The position numbers were made by a program, and so were the translations under genes. DNA of 64,000 nt from Silicimonas sp. (GTDB lineage: Bacteria; Pseudomonadota; Alphaproteobacteria; Rhodobacterales; Rhodobacteraceae), in assembly GCA_022824315.1 (NCBI GenBank), contig JAJEAC010000188.1, positions 122,664-186,663 on the forward strand, given 5' to 3'. The notes under the pieces were generated by a model. The model searched no databases. It saw nothing but the letters and a program-made list of their open reading frames with translations, and had not been told where the DNA came from. Below are positions 27,173 to 36,149 of the stretch, piece after piece (positions within the stretch are counted from its first letter, which is position 1; each line of letters opens with the position of its first letter).

Positions 27173-28653
27173 TGTTGGAGACAATTGCACTTGGTGCACA
27201 GCAACTCGCCGATCCGGTGATCTGGATCGTATTGATCAGCGGGAGCGTGCTCGGCATCATCCTTGGCGCCATACCCGGGATTGGCCCCGGGGTCGGGATC
27301 GTGCTGCTTTTGCCGATCACCTACACGATGGATCCGCTTGCCGGGATAACGCTCTTGATGGGGCTGTACGCAGCGGGATGGTATGGTGGAGCTGTTCCGG
27401 CCATCACCATCAACACCCCGGGCACGGCCGTAAACGTGCTGACCACCTATGACGGCTATCCGATGGCAAAGAACGGCGAGCCGCAACGTGCCTTGGCGCT
27501 GGCTTATTCTTCAAGCTTCGTCGGTGGAATCTTTGCCGTCAGCGTTCTGGCTCTCGCTGCCTGGCCCCTTGCGGCACTGTCCAAGTACCTCACGTCGGTC
27601 GACCTCGGCATGGCCGCGCTCTTGGCGATGGTTCTCGTCGTGGTCGCCCATCGCGGCAGCGAGTTCGCCTCCTTTGCGATGCTAGGCGTGGGGCTGTTCG
27701 TCTCGACCATCGGGCTGGAGACCGCCTATGGCTCGGCCCGGTACACGTTTGGCACGACGTGGATGATGGCAGGCGTGCCGCTGATTTCCATGGTTCTCGG
27801 CCTCTTCGCGCTGAGCCAGGCACTGACCCTGATATTCTCCGACAGGCAAGTCAATGCCGCCAATACCGAATTCGACCGGCGTCTTCTCAGCGGATTCATC
27901 GAGGTGTTCCGCTATCCCAAGACCTTGTTCCGTTCGGCCGGACTGGGCGTTGGAATGGGTGTGCTTCCGGGAGTTGGAGAGTTCCTCGCCCAGTTCTTCG
28001 CCTATACCTCCGCCCGCGCCGGATCGAAGACGCCGGAAAAGTTCGGCAAGGGCGCTCCTGAGGGAATCATTGCGTCGGAGACGGCCAACAACGCCGTGCC
28101 CCCCGCGGCCCTGGTGCCGCTTTTGTCGCTTGGCATCCCTGGCGAAGCCTTCACCGCCTTGATGCTGACCGTCTTCATAGTCCATGGAGTCGATCCGGGG
28201 CCTACGCTGTTCGAAGAAAACAAGGCATTCGTCGCCGGGCTATACATGACGCTCTTCATCATGAACTTCGTCATTGTCGCGTTGTTGCTGGTCGGCACGA
28301 AGTGGATCGCCAAGCTTTCCACCGTCAATGACAGGCTTCTCGGCGTGATCATCATGTGTCTTGTCATGGTTGGCACGTTTTCGTCGAATTACCGACTGTC
28401 AGACACGATAATCGCAATTTGCTTCGGCGTCCTCGGATTTGCGCTCCGGCGTGCCAACATTCCCATGGTGCCAATGATCCTCGGGCTGGTCCTTGGCCCG
28501 ATCATGGAACGCTACTTCCGGCAAGGCATCGGAGCTGCAGGTGGGGACATGACGATCTTCGTCACGCGCCCGGTGAGCCTTGTCTTCCTGATCGTCATCC
28601 TGGCGCTTATCGCGATGTCCGCCCGAAACACAATCCAGCGCGTGCGTCAATGA
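27172..28653 (+). CDS. tctA: Tripartite tricarboxylate transporter large permease (TctA)
   Basis: A 493-residue integral membrane protein with about 12 hydrophobic segments. The TctA hallmark GAIPGIGPGVGIVLLLPITY near the N-terminus and its internal repeat VLPGVGEFLAQFFAY are both present, as are the WYGGAVPAITINTPGT and NNAVPPAALVPLLSLGIPGEAFTAL segments. It is the sodium- or proton-coupled transport channel of the system. A second, broken and inverted piece of a tctA gene follows within 75 bases. Confidence 0.95.
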   Translation: MLETIALGAQQLADPVIWIVLISGSVLGIILGAIPGIGPGVGIVLLLPITYTMDPLAGITLLMGLYAAGWYGGAVPAITINTPGTAVNVLTTYDGYPMAKNGEPQRALALAYSSSFVGGIFAVSVLALAAWPLAALSKYLTSVDLGMAALLAMVLVVVAHRGSEFASFAMLGVGLFVSTIGLETAYGSARYTFGTTWMMAGVPLISMVLGLFALSQALTLIFSDRQVNAANTEFDRRLLSGFIEVFRYPKTLFRSAGLGVGMGVLPGVGEFLAQFFAYTSARAGSKTPEKFGKGAPEGIIASETANNAVPPAALVPLLSLGIPGEAFTALMLTVFIVHGVDPGPTLFEENKAFVAGLYMTLFIMNFVIVALLLVGTKWIAKLSTVNDRLLGVIIMCLVMVGTFSSNYRLSDTIIAICFGVLGFALRRANIPMVPMILGLVLGPIMERYFRQGIGAAGGDMTIFVTRPVSLVFLIVILALIAMSARNTIQRVRQ

Positions 28654-28725
28654 AGGCATGCCGGTCCGCCTTAGGACGACACCCACCAGACCAAGTGCAA
28701 GCGTGAGGTTGCTGTCGCTTAAGTT

Positions 28726-29043
28726 CTAGTTGGCCGTGTAGACATCTGAAATCTCGAAGGCGAGAATGCCTGCTCCGATCAGCTTGTAATTCAGCCGGGT
28801 CTCTTGCGCGATCCAGCAGCCAAGGGCCAAAAACAAAGGAAGAGGAATGCCACAATATTGGTCAAGAATGGCGAGCCGTAGAGGCCGTAGATGAATTCAG
28901 GCCGCGTCTCGAAGAGGGTCGGCCCGGGAAACACGTTGTTGACAGTGAAGACCGCCGGCATCATGGCAGTCAACGCCTCGCCGGGCAGACCAAGCGACAG
29001 CAGCGGGACCACGGCCGCGGCCGGAACCGCGTTGGTGCGCCGT
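28726..29043 (-). pseudogene. Inverted fragment of a second tctA gene, frameshifted
   Basis: On the minus strand the translation runs NAVPAAAVVPLLSLGLPGE, then ALTAMMPAVFTVNNVFPGPT, then LFETRPEFIYGLYGSPF, clearly homologous to the intact TctA segment NNAVPPAALVPLLSLGIPGE but too different to be a recent copy. Near 28815 a frameshift occurs; the other frame continues as WIAQETRLNYKLIGAGILAF and ends early at the TAG at 28726. Everything before NAVPAA is missing. The break lies about 25 bases from a tRNA-like remnant, suggesting loss of the rest by recombination. Confidence 0.85.
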
Positions 29044-29067
29044 GCCGACAGTTCATGTTCAACGGGC

Positions 29068-29134
29068 TGGCCCCCGGAACTCGAACCCCAGTGCGATCTG
29101 TCTGTCCAAGGAGGCATAGTGCGAAGAAGGGGGC
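29068..29134 (-). pseudogene. Probable 3' remnant of a tRNA-Arg gene (possible attachment-site scar)
   Basis: Read on the minus strand, the sequence contains CTATGCCTCCTTGGACAG, AGATCGCACTGGGGTTCG and AGTTCCGGGGGCCA. This resembles the anticodon arm, T arm (GGTTCGAGT) and acceptor 3' strand of tRNA-Arg(CCU) genes, whose usual 3' end is like GGTTCGAGTCCTGCCGGGGGC plus CCA. The D arm is absent, stems are imperfect and the total is only about 67 bases, so it is not a functional tRNA. A GCCCCC run at the 5' edge could pair with the GGGGGC but may be chance. tRNA-Arg genes are common integration targets. Confidence 0.45.
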
Positions 29135-29361
29135 GGACTGGAAATTCGAAGACTGTGCAATCGAATCGTCGGAAGGGCAGATACTGCTGGGACGGATCCG
29201 TCCCGCTGCCCGTTGCTTGAACGAGATGTGGCCCGTACTTGGGTTCATGTCCGAGGCATGTTCGTGGCGAGCCGCTGTTCGGATTCCAGTCGCGCGACAG
29301 AAGCCGTTGCCAGTGCCGCTTTCAACCCCTAAGTTTCTCCGAGCATTTCGAGTCAACGCGC
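29135..29361. promoter_or_regulatory. Upstream region of the DUF502 gene
   Basis: About 230 bases between the tRNA-like remnant and the DUF502 ATG. No gene is supported. It should contain the DUF502 promoter; a clear -35/-10 pair was not found. Confidence 0.35.
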
Positions 29362-30084
29362 ATGAACAGGAGATTCTACGACAACCACGTGGTCCGACGG
29401 CGCAGGAGCGCTTTCGCCTGGCTCAGAGGATCGTTCCTGACGGGGCTGGTCGTGATCGCGCCAATCGGGCTGACGCTCTGGCTGATCTGGACCGTCGCAG
29501 GCTGGGTCGACAGTTGGGTGCTGCCTTTCGTGCCCATCTGGCTCAGGCCCGATCAGTATGTCGGACTGAACATCCGCGGCGTCGGCGTGATCCTCTTCCT
29601 GATCTTCACCGTCGTCGTAGGCTGGCTTGCCAAGGGAATCATCGGCAGGTCGCTGATCCATTGGGGCGAGAGCCTGGTTCACAATCTTCCCGTGATCCGC
29701 TCGGTCTACAAGGGCCTGAAGCAGATCGCGGAAACCGTGTTTGCGCAGTCGGACACCTCCTTCGACCGGGCATGCCTCGTGGAATATCCACGCAAGGGGA
29801 TCTGGGCCATCGCCTTCGTTTCCAAGACCGCCAAGGGCGAGGTTGACGCCAAGATTGCCCACGAAGGCGAAAAGACCGCTGTGTTCCTGCCGACGACGCC
29901 CAACCCGACCTCCGGCTTTCTCCTGTTTGTCCCTAAGTGTGACCTGATCGAGCTGGAAATGTCGGTCGAGGACGCCGCAAAGCTCGTGATCTCGGCAGGC
30001 CTCGTCTATCCCGATGGCAAGCCTGTCACGTCACGAGCGATCGAAGAGATTCGCGATCCCGCAACCGGCTTCGACGCCTCCTGA
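29362..30084 (+). CDS. DUF502 family inner-membrane protein
   Basis: A 240-residue protein with two N-terminal transmembrane helices (FLTGLVVIAPIGLTLWLIW and VGVILFLIFTVVVGWLAKG) and a cytoplasmic domain. Family features are PIGLTLWLIWTVAGWVDSW, HNLPVIRSVYKGLKQIAETV and TTPNPTSGFLLFVPKCDLIE. The function of DUF502 proteins is not established; distant relation to plant LIKE COV proteins is known. The ATG at 29362 is chosen because it gives the usual short, basic N-terminus before helix one. It appears to be a single-gene unit and marks the start of conserved chromosomal genes. Confidence 0.9.
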   Translation: MNRRFYDNHVVRRRRSAFAWLRGSFLTGLVVIAPIGLTLWLIWTVAGWVDSWVLPFVPIWLRPDQYVGLNIRGVGVILFLIFTVVVGWLAKGIIGRSLIHWGESLVHNLPVIRSVYKGLKQIAETVFAQSDTSFDRACLVEYPRKGIWAIAFVSKTAKGEVDAKIAHEGEKTAVFLPTTPNPTSGFLLFVPKCDLIELEMSVEDAAKLVISAGLVYPDGKPVTSRAIEEIRDPATGFDAS

Positions 30085-30193
30085 TGAATTGACATGCAAG
30101 GCGTTCGGCATGACATGGCCGGAAGCGCAATCCTCGATCGAATTCGTCCCGAGGGACTGCGGAATGACCGGTTCGGCCCGACGGCAACTCGGA

Positions 30194-30967
30194 TCACAGG
30201 GCGGTCCAACCTCCGTCCATGGACACTGCGGTGCCGGTCAACTGTGCCGCCGCATCGGTGCACAAGAACACCGCAAGGCCGCCGAGCTGTTCAACCGTCA
30301 CGAACTCCTTCGTCGGTTGGCGGACAAGCATCACCTGCTCAACCGCCTCGTCTTCGGAAATGTCGTGTTCTTTCGCGATGTCGGGGACCTGCGCCTCGAC
30401 CAGCGGCGTCAGGACGTATCCGGGACAGATGGCATTCGCCGTGATCGGCTCGCGCGCTGTCTCCAGCGCAACGACTTTCGTCATTCCGATCAGCCCGTGC
30501 TTGGCGGTCACGTAGGCCGACTTGTAGGGCGACGCCGTTAGCCCGTGCGCGGACGCGATGTTTATGATCCGTCCCCAGCCTGCCCCTCGCATCAACGGGA
30601 GGGCAGCGGCGGTCGTGTGAAATGCGGAATTCATGTTGATCGCGATGATCGAGTCCCATGTCTCGACCGGAAACTCTTCAATCGCCGCGACGTGCTGAAT
30701 GCCCGCGTTGTTCACCAGGATGTCGCAGGCGCCCGCCTGCTGGACTAGCGAGCGACATTCGTCCGGCTTCGACATGTCGGCCTGAATGTAGCGCGCCTTC
30801 GCTCCGGTTTCCTTGGTAATCTCCGCGGCCAGGGCGTGATCTTCCTCTTGGTCCGTGAACGAGTTCAATATGACGTCTGCACCGGCTCGCGCCATCGCCC
30901 AAGCGACGCCAAGCCCGATGCCAGAGTTCGAACCGGTGATGACGGCCGACTTTCCGTCAAGCGACAT
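30194..30967 (-). CDS. 3-hydroxybutyrate dehydrogenase-type short-chain dehydrogenase
   Basis: A 257-residue SDR with TGSNSGIGLGVA (cofactor loop), NNAGIQHVA, catalytic Ser in NIASAHGLTASPYK, and YVTAKHG with catalytic Tyr and Lys. ICPGYVLTPLVEAQ and the ending QLTGTAVSMDGGWTAL match BdhA, which oxidises D-3-hydroxybutyrate to acetoacetate in polyhydroxybutyrate and ketone-body metabolism. The ATG at 30967 has a GGAG six bases upstream. Longer forms are rejected because they add unrelated residues. No phasin or PHB depolymerase gene is adjacent, so assignment rests on sequence alone. Confidence 0.88.
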   Translation of the reverse strand: MSLDGKSAVITGSNSGIGLGVAWAMARAGADVILNSFTDQEEDHALAAEITKETGAKARYIQADMSKPDECRSLVQQAGACDILVNNAGIQHVAAIEEFPVETWDSIIAINMNSAFHTTAAALPLMRGAGWGRIINIASAHGLTASPYKSAYVTAKHGLIGMTKVVALETAREPITANAICPGYVLTPLVEAQVPDIAKEHDISEDEAVEQVMLVRQPTKEFVTVEQLGGLAVFLCTDAAAQLTGTAVSMDGGWTAL

Positions 30968-31049
30968 GGGCATCTCCATGGAACGCGCGGCAAGCAGTGA
31001 AGGCGGGATCGACCGCACAGCCCAACCATGCCACAAGTGACGCAAAAGG

Positions 31050-31271
31050 CTAGAAGCCCAGACCCTCGTATTTCTTCTTGAATTTCGACACGCGGCCGCC
31101 GGTGTCCAGAAGGCGAGTGCCACCGCCAGTCCAAGCCGGATGCACGGTCGGGTCCACCTCAAGTGAAAGCTGATCGCCCTCCGCCCCCCAGGTCGAGCGC
31201 ATCTGGACGACGTCGCCGTTTGTCATCTTGACGTCGATGACGTGATAGTCGGGATGAGTGTCTTTCTTCAT
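31050..31271 (-). CDS. rpmE: 50S ribosomal protein L31
   Basis: A 73-residue ribosomal protein L31. It starts [10 protein letters not shown] and includes [20 protein letters not shown] and the C-terminal [13 protein letters not shown]. Cys residues of the zinc-binding type are absent, so this is the Cys-less form common in alphaproteobacteria. It follows rplS by 11 bases and is almost certainly co-transcribed with it. Confidence 0.97.
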   Translation of the reverse strand: MKKDTHPDYHVIDVKMTNGDVVQMRSTWGAEGDQLSLEVDPTVHPAWTGGGTRLLDTGGRVSKFKKKYEGLGF

Positions 31272-31282
31272 GGGCGCGTTCC

Positions 31283-31660
31283 TCAGGTCTCGCTCTTGGG
31301 CTTGTACGTGGAATCTTCCGCAATCCGGGCCGATTTTCCGCGCCGCGACCGCAAGTAGTAGAGCTTCGCGCGGCGAACGCGTCCGCGACGCACGACGGTG
31401 ATCGAATCGATATTGGTCGAATGCAGCGGAAAGACCCGTTCGACGCCTTCGCCGAATGAGATCTTTCGCACAGTGAACGATCCGGCAATGCCTTCGCCGT
31501 TCTTGCGTGCAATGCACACACCTTCGTAATTCTGCACACGCGTCCGCGTGCCTTCGGTAACCTTGTACCCAACCCGGATGGTGTCACCCGCCTTGAAATC
31601 CGGGATGCTCGTGCCGAGAGCAGTGACCTGCTCGGCTTCAAGTTCAGCGATCAGATCCAT
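31283..31660 (-). CDS. rplS: 50S ribosomal protein L19
   Basis: A 125-residue L19 that helps form the 30S-50S bridge. Diagnostic parts are [57 protein letters not shown] and [20 protein letters not shown]. Its start is the ATG at 31660; the in-frame codon three residues earlier adds only a short extension. It is followed by rpmE and preceded, with a 241-base gap, by trmD on the same strand. Confidence 0.97.
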   Translation of the reverse strand: MDLIAELEAEQVTALGTSIPDFKAGDTIRVGYKVTEGTRTRVQNYEGVCIARKNGEGIAGSFTVRKISFGEGVERVFPLHSTNIDSITVVRRGRVRRAKLYYLRSRRGKSARIAEDSTYKPKSET

Positions 31661-31901
31661 CTGAACCACTCCTGTCGTGCCCCGGGTTGCCCCCGGGAGA
31701 TGTTACGTGCCTCAGAGCTCCGGTCGATGTGTTGGGCCGGTCATGCCGCCCACCGGAGGATACAGGTCAACTTTCCTTTCGAGCACCGCTTTGCCCGCGA
31801 ACCCGCGTCCCTATAGGGTGTGCTCGGGAGGCAATCAAGAAGAAAAGCCCGTTCGAAACCGTCGCATGGCGCTCCCTGCAAGGATGGGCATCTGCGGACA
31901 C
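31661..31901 (-). promoter_or_regulatory. rplS leader region with hairpin at 31681-31697
   Basis: The 241 bases between trmD and rplS hold a CCCGGG-(GGCAA)-CCCGGG hairpin (31681-31697) about 20 bases before the rplS start, and on the minus strand a TTGACC box near 31770 that could belong to a separate rplS promoter. Ribosomal protein leaders often carry autoregulatory structure; whether this one does is unknown. Confidence 0.35.
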
Positions 31902-32693
31902 TTAGCGATCCTTGCCGGAATATGCCTGCCAAAGGTCCGGCCGACGTTCTCTCGTCAGTCGCTCCGCCTCCTGCTGGCGCCAATTCGCCACGGCCTGATG
32001 GTCACCGGACGTCAGGACGTCCGGAATGTCGCGTCCTTCCCAATTCGCCGGCCGCGTGTACTGGGGATATTCGAGCAGCCCGTTCGAGAAGCTCTCGCCT
32101 TCAATCGAGGCTGCGTTGCCCACCACTCCGGGCAAGAGCCGAACGGCGGCGTCGATCAGGGCCTGCGCGGCAATCTCGCCGCCCGTCATCACGAAATCGC
32201 CCAAGGAGACTTCCTCGATGTCGAACCGGTCGATCACGCGCTGATCAAGACCTTCGAACCGACCTGAAATGAGGACCAATCCCGGGCCGTCTGAGAAGCG
32301 CTGCACCATTGCCTGGTCAAGGCGGCGCCCACGCGGACTGAGATACACCAGGGGCAAGGCAGCTTCCCGACAGGCTTGCCGGATGGCGTTGCCCATGACG
32401 TCTGCACGAAGCACCATGCCGGCACCGCCCCCGGATGGCGTGTCATCGACGCTTCGGTGCTTGCCTGCACCGAACTGCCGCAGATCCACGGTTTCCAGGT
32501 TCCAAAGCCCTTCAGTCAACGCCTTGCCGGTCAGTGATGCGCCGAGCACGCCGGGGAACGCCTCCGGAAAGAGCGTGATGACCTTCGCCGTCCAAGCCCC
32601 GGCCCGCGACGGTCGGTCCGTGAGGAGGTCTCGCGGTGCCGAGCTTGCCGAAATGCTCAACTTTCCGTCGGATCTTGCGCCAGGGAGATTCAT
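31902..32693 (-). CDS. trmD: tRNA (guanine-N1-)-methyltransferase
   Basis: A 263-residue SPOUT-class methyltransferase that makes m1G37 in tRNAs reading CNN codons and keeps the frame. Family parts include TLFPEAFPGVLGASLTGKAL, DDTPSGGGAGMVLR, LSPRGRRLDQ, and the knotted SAM-binding region SLGDFVMTGGEIAAQ with PGVVGNAASIEGESFSNGLL and EYPQYTRPANWEGRDIPDVL. The ATG at 32693 is chosen; the N-terminus still carries about 37 residues before the usual TrmD start (AWTAKVITLFPE), more than in most relatives. The usual rimM and rpsP partners are not next to it. Confidence 0.96.
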   Translation of the reverse strand: MNLPGARSDGKLSISASSAPRDLLTDRPSRAGAWTAKVITLFPEAFPGVLGASLTGKALTEGLWNLETVDLRQFGAGKHRSVDDTPSGGGAGMVLRADVMGNAIRQACREAALPLVYLSPRGRRLDQAMVQRFSDGPGLVLISGRFEGLDQRVIDRFDIEEVSLGDFVMTGGEIAAQALIDAAVRLLPGVVGNAASIEGESFSNGLLEYPQYTRPANWEGRDIPDVLTSGDHQAVANWRQQEAERLTRERRPDLWQAYSGKDR

Positions 32694-32920
32694 GCCGTGG
32701 ACATATAGACCCAAGGCAGCAATGCCGCAATTCAAGGCGTGGACGGCGACAAGGCCTTCATGCGAACGGGCCCCGCATTGGTTGGCCACCCCGGGATCGC
32801 CACGAGACTGCACGGCGCAGTCGTGATCCGCGGCCCCGTGAATCGCGATCGCGCACTACGACACCGCAAGGCGCGTGGGCCGCGGCATCGAGCCCGCAGC
32901 GACCCACCCACGATCTTTCT

Positions 32921-34276
32921 TCAATTTGATCGACGCGCCAGCGCCGCGGCATATTCGGGTCCCAGCGTGGAGAGTCCCTTCAGGATGTCGATCGCGTAAG
33001 CCAGCTGATAATCTTCGTCGCGCAGTTCCGCGGCCTCTTCGGCTCTCAGGCGATCCTCCTCGATCTGGCGGCGCTCGTCTTCGCTGAGGCTGTCATTTGA
33101 CAAGGATCCGCGCAGATCCGCCTCGAAGCGCCTCTGCTGCTCGGGCTCGTCGTCCTCATCGACTTCCCGACGCGGCGGCTGCTGGACAATGATGTCCGGG
33201 GACACCCCAAGCGCCTGAATCGAACGACCGGACGGCGTGTAGTAGCGTGCCGTCGTAAGCCGCATCGCGGCATCGCCACGCAGCGGCATAACGGTCTGGA
33301 CCGAACCCTTTCCAAACGAATTCGTGCCCACGACGATCGCGCGCCTGTGATCCTGGAGCGCGCCCGCCACGATCTCTGATGCCGATGCGGAGCCGCCATT
33401 GATCAGGACGACAATCGGCTTGCCCTCGGCGAGGTCACCCGATTCCGCGTTGAACCGACCGCTGTCCCGAAGCTCGCGTCCCCGGGTCGAAACGATCTCG
33501 CCGCCTTCCAGGAACGCGTCGGACACCATGACTGCCTGCTCGAGAAGACCTCCCGGATTGTTCCGGAGATCAATGACGAATCCGTTAACGGCATCCAATC
33601 CGCCAGCCTCCTCCACCATTTCAGGCAATTGCTCCTGCAGGGACGGAAATGTCTGGTCGCTGAAAGTCGTGATGCGCAAGACCACCGTGTCCCCGACGAT
33701 CCTCGACCTGACTGCCGTGAGCTTGATCGTATCGCGAATGATCGAGACGTCAAACGGCTCCTTCTCGCCCTCGCGCACGACGGTGATGACGATTTCGGAA
33801 CCGACAGGCCCTCGCATCATTTCGACCGCCTCGTCGAGCGTGAGGCCCAAGACGCTGTCGCCGTTGACATGAGTGATGAAGTCGCCCGCCTGCATGCCGG
33901 CTTCGTCGGCCGGCGTTCCGTCAATCGGTGAAACCACTTTCACGAATCCGTCTTCCTGGGTCACCTCTATGCCGAGCCCGCCGAATTCGCCTTTCGTCTG
34001 GACGCGCATCGCCGCCGCGTCTTCTGGCGAAAGATAGGATGAATGCGGATCGAGCGACGTCAGCATCCCGTCGATCGCCGCTTCGATCAGTTCGCCTTCG
34101 TCGACCTCCTCAACATATTGCGCACGGATGCGCTCGAAGATGTCGCCGAAAAGGTCGAGCTGTTCGTAAACGGTCGGTTTGTCGTTCTCCTGCGCAAACA
34201 ACGGTCCTGTGATCTGCGTCGCGACAAGAATGCCGAACATCACGCCTCCGACGGAAGCCAGAAAGAGGTTCCTCAT
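32921..34276 (-). CDS. C-terminal processing peptidase (S41 family)
   Basis: A 451-residue exported serine protease. N-terminal MRNLFLASVGGVMFGILV is a signal peptide or signal anchor. A PDZ domain follows (GGLGIEVTQEDGFVKVVSPI, GMQAGDFITHVNG), then the catalytic domain with Ser in GGSASASEIVAGALQDH and Lys in TNSFGKGSVQTVMPL. The C-terminal tail is highly charged and low in complexity. CtpA-type enzymes trim or degrade periplasmic proteins and cell-wall hydrolases. The gene order gpmI then ctpA on the same strand with a 190-base gap fits the usual alphaproteobacterial layout. Confidence 0.95.
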   Translation of the reverse strand: MRNLFLASVGGVMFGILVATQITGPLFAQENDKPTVYEQLDLFGDIFERIRAQYVEEVDEGELIEAAIDGMLTSLDPHSSYLSPEDAAAMRVQTKGEFGGLGIEVTQEDGFVKVVSPIDGTPADEAGMQAGDFITHVNGDSVLGLTLDEAVEMMRGPVGSEIVITVVREGEKEPFDVSIIRDTIKLTAVRSRIVGDTVVLRITTFSDQTFPSLQEQLPEMVEEAGGLDAVNGFVIDLRNNPGGLLEQAVMVSDAFLEGGEIVSTRGRELRDSGRFNAESGDLAEGKPIVVLINGGSASASEIVAGALQDHRRAIVVGTNSFGKGSVQTVMPLRGDAAMRLTTARYYTPSGRSIQALGVSPDIIVQQPPRREVDEDDEPEQQRRFEADLRGSLSNDSLSEDERRQIEEDRLRAEEAAELRDEDYQLAYAIDILKGLSTLGPEYAAALARRSN

Positions 34277-34468
34277 GATCTATTCCTTTTATTGGCCCCG
34301 CATCTTGATCGGGACTGGATCGATCAGGCTTTGCACCTGCCTAACCTGTCTATAATGCGTTTCTGTTCCGAAAAGACCACTGTCTCGCCTGAATCCGTTC
34401 AATTTCTCTTGTGCCGGCGGCATTTCGATCATCGAAATCCCCGTCTGGCAAGTGACAGGAACGGCTCC

Positions 34469-35989
34469 TCAAGCACGAATCAGGCTCTTTCCGGTCATTT
34501 CATCGGGTTTGGGCAGTCCCATGAGTTCCAGGACGGTCGGGGCAAGATCGGAGAGACGTCCATCGGCGAGCCGCGCCCGCGCCGGCCCGCCGCAGAGCGC
34601 GGCCGGTACCGGGTTCGTGGTGTGCGCCGTGTGCGCTTCGCCGGTTTCGGGATCGACCATCATCTCGCAGTTTCCATGATCTGCCGTCAGCACCATCGCG
34701 CCGCCCGACCTGTCGAGCGCCTCGACGACGCGGGCAAGTCCCTGATCCACGGCCTCGCAGGCCTTGATTGCGGCGTCAAGGTCCCCTGTATGTCCCACCA
34801 TGTCGGGATTGGCATAGTTCGCGACAATGAGATCATAACCTGCCTCGATGGCCTCCACGAAAGCGTCAGTAACCTCCCGCGCCGACATTTCGGGCTTCAG
34901 ATCGTAAGTGGGGACGTCAGGGCTTTTCGGCATGAAGCGGTCTTCGCCCGATTCCGGCTCTTCCCTGCCGCCATTCAGAAAGAACGTGACATGCGGATAT
35001 TTCTCGGTTTCGGCAAGCCGGAACTGCCTGAGTCCATGCCGTGCAACCCACGCACCCAGCGTGTTCGTTATGTCCTGTTTCGGAAAAATGCTGGTCATGT
35101 ACGCATTGTGCTCATCCGAGTATTCGACCATGCCGAGACATGCTGCCAGGCTCGGGCGGGGGCCGGTCTCGAAAGCGTCGAATCCGGGTGCCGCAATTGC
35201 AGCCATGATCTCCCGGGCCCGGTCGGCGCGGAAGTTCGTGAAGAAGATCCCGTCTCCGACATTCATCCCAGAGTATCCCGCGAGCACCGTAGGCGGAATG
35301 AACTCATCCGTGATGCCCCTTGCGTAGGCACTTTCTATTGCGGCCGATTCGGTTTCGGATTCCTCGCCCTGCCCAATCACCATGGCACGAAAGGCACGCT
35401 CCACCCGGTCCCATCGGTTGTCACGATCCATCGCGAAATACCGGCCCGAAACGGTGACGAATTCCACGCCTGACGGCATGGCCTCGCGCAATATGGCCAT
35501 GCAATCTTGCGCAGATCTGGGCGAAACGTCACGACCGTCGGCAATTGCGTGAACAACGGTCTTGATGCCGGCATCTGCTAGAATCCTGGCCGCTTCCGCC
35601 ATGTGCGCTTGGTGCGAGTGAACGCCGCCGGCGGACACCAGTCCTGCGAGATGAGCCCGCCCCCCCAAGGCATCGAGAGCCGCGATGAAATCCCGCAGCG
35701 CCGGGCGATTCGCGAATGATCCGTCCTCAATCGCCAGATCGATCTGGCCAAGATCCATGGCAACCACCCGGCCAGCGCCGATATTGGTATGCCCGACTTC
35801 CGAATTGCCCATTTGCCCGGAGGGAAGGCCGACATCCGGGCCATGCGTGACGAGCGTAGAATTTGGGCACTCGGTCATGATTCGATCAAATGTCGGAGTC
35901 GCGGCCATTGCAGGCGCGTTGTCGCTCGGGTTCTCGCGGAGACCCCAGCCATCAAGAATGCAGAGCACTACAGGAGACTGTTTGCTCAT
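34469..35989 (-). CDS. gpmI: 2,3-bisphosphoglycerate-independent phosphoglycerate mutase
   Basis: A 506-residue manganese enzyme of glycolysis and gluconeogenesis that interconverts 3- and 2-phosphoglycerate. PVVLCILDGWGLRE opens the alkaline-phosphatase-like domain; the nucleophilic Ser is in QMGNSEVGHTNIGAGRVV. Other anchors are HAIADGRDVSPRS, GRYFAMDRDNRWDR, NFRADRAREI, NYANPDMVGHTGD and TADHGNCEMM. The ATG at 35989 lies six bases after a GGAG and is preferred over the one at 36001. Confidence 0.97.
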   Translation of the reverse strand: MSKQSPVVLCILDGWGLRENPSDNAPAMAATPTFDRIMTECPNSTLVTHGPDVGLPSGQMGNSEVGHTNIGAGRVVAMDLGQIDLAIEDGSFANRPALRDFIAALDALGGRAHLAGLVSAGGVHSHQAHMAEAARILADAGIKTVVHAIADGRDVSPRSAQDCMAILREAMPSGVEFVTVSGRYFAMDRDNRWDRVERAFRAMVIGQGEESETESAAIESAYARGITDEFIPPTVLAGYSGMNVGDGIFFTNFRADRAREIMAAIAAPGFDAFETGPRPSLAACLGMVEYSDEHNAYMTSIFPKQDITNTLGAWVARHGLRQFRLAETEKYPHVTFFLNGGREEPESGEDRFMPKSPDVPTYDLKPEMSAREVTDAFVEAIEAGYDLIVANYANPDMVGHTGDLDAAIKACEAVDQGLARVVEALDRSGGAMVLTADHGNCEMMVDPETGEAHTAHTTNPVPAALCGGPARARLADGRLSDLAPTVLELMGLPKPDEMTGKSLIRA

Positions 35990-36149
35990 CCTGAACTCCA
36001 TGCCTTCATCTGGGCAACGCCCTCAGCTTCGAACCGGCCAGGAGATCAGCCCGCATCTTCCGGCCGCCGAGAAATGTAACTTCTACGCCGCATTTGCAAG
36101 CTGCCGTGCGGCGGTCTGAGCCCACTCCGTCGGCGCATTTTCGGACTGA

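Noticed and set aside
34043..35473. Plus-strand open frame of about 475 codons opposite ctpA and gpmI
   Set aside because: Covers two well-supported minus-strand genes and has no recognisable domain.
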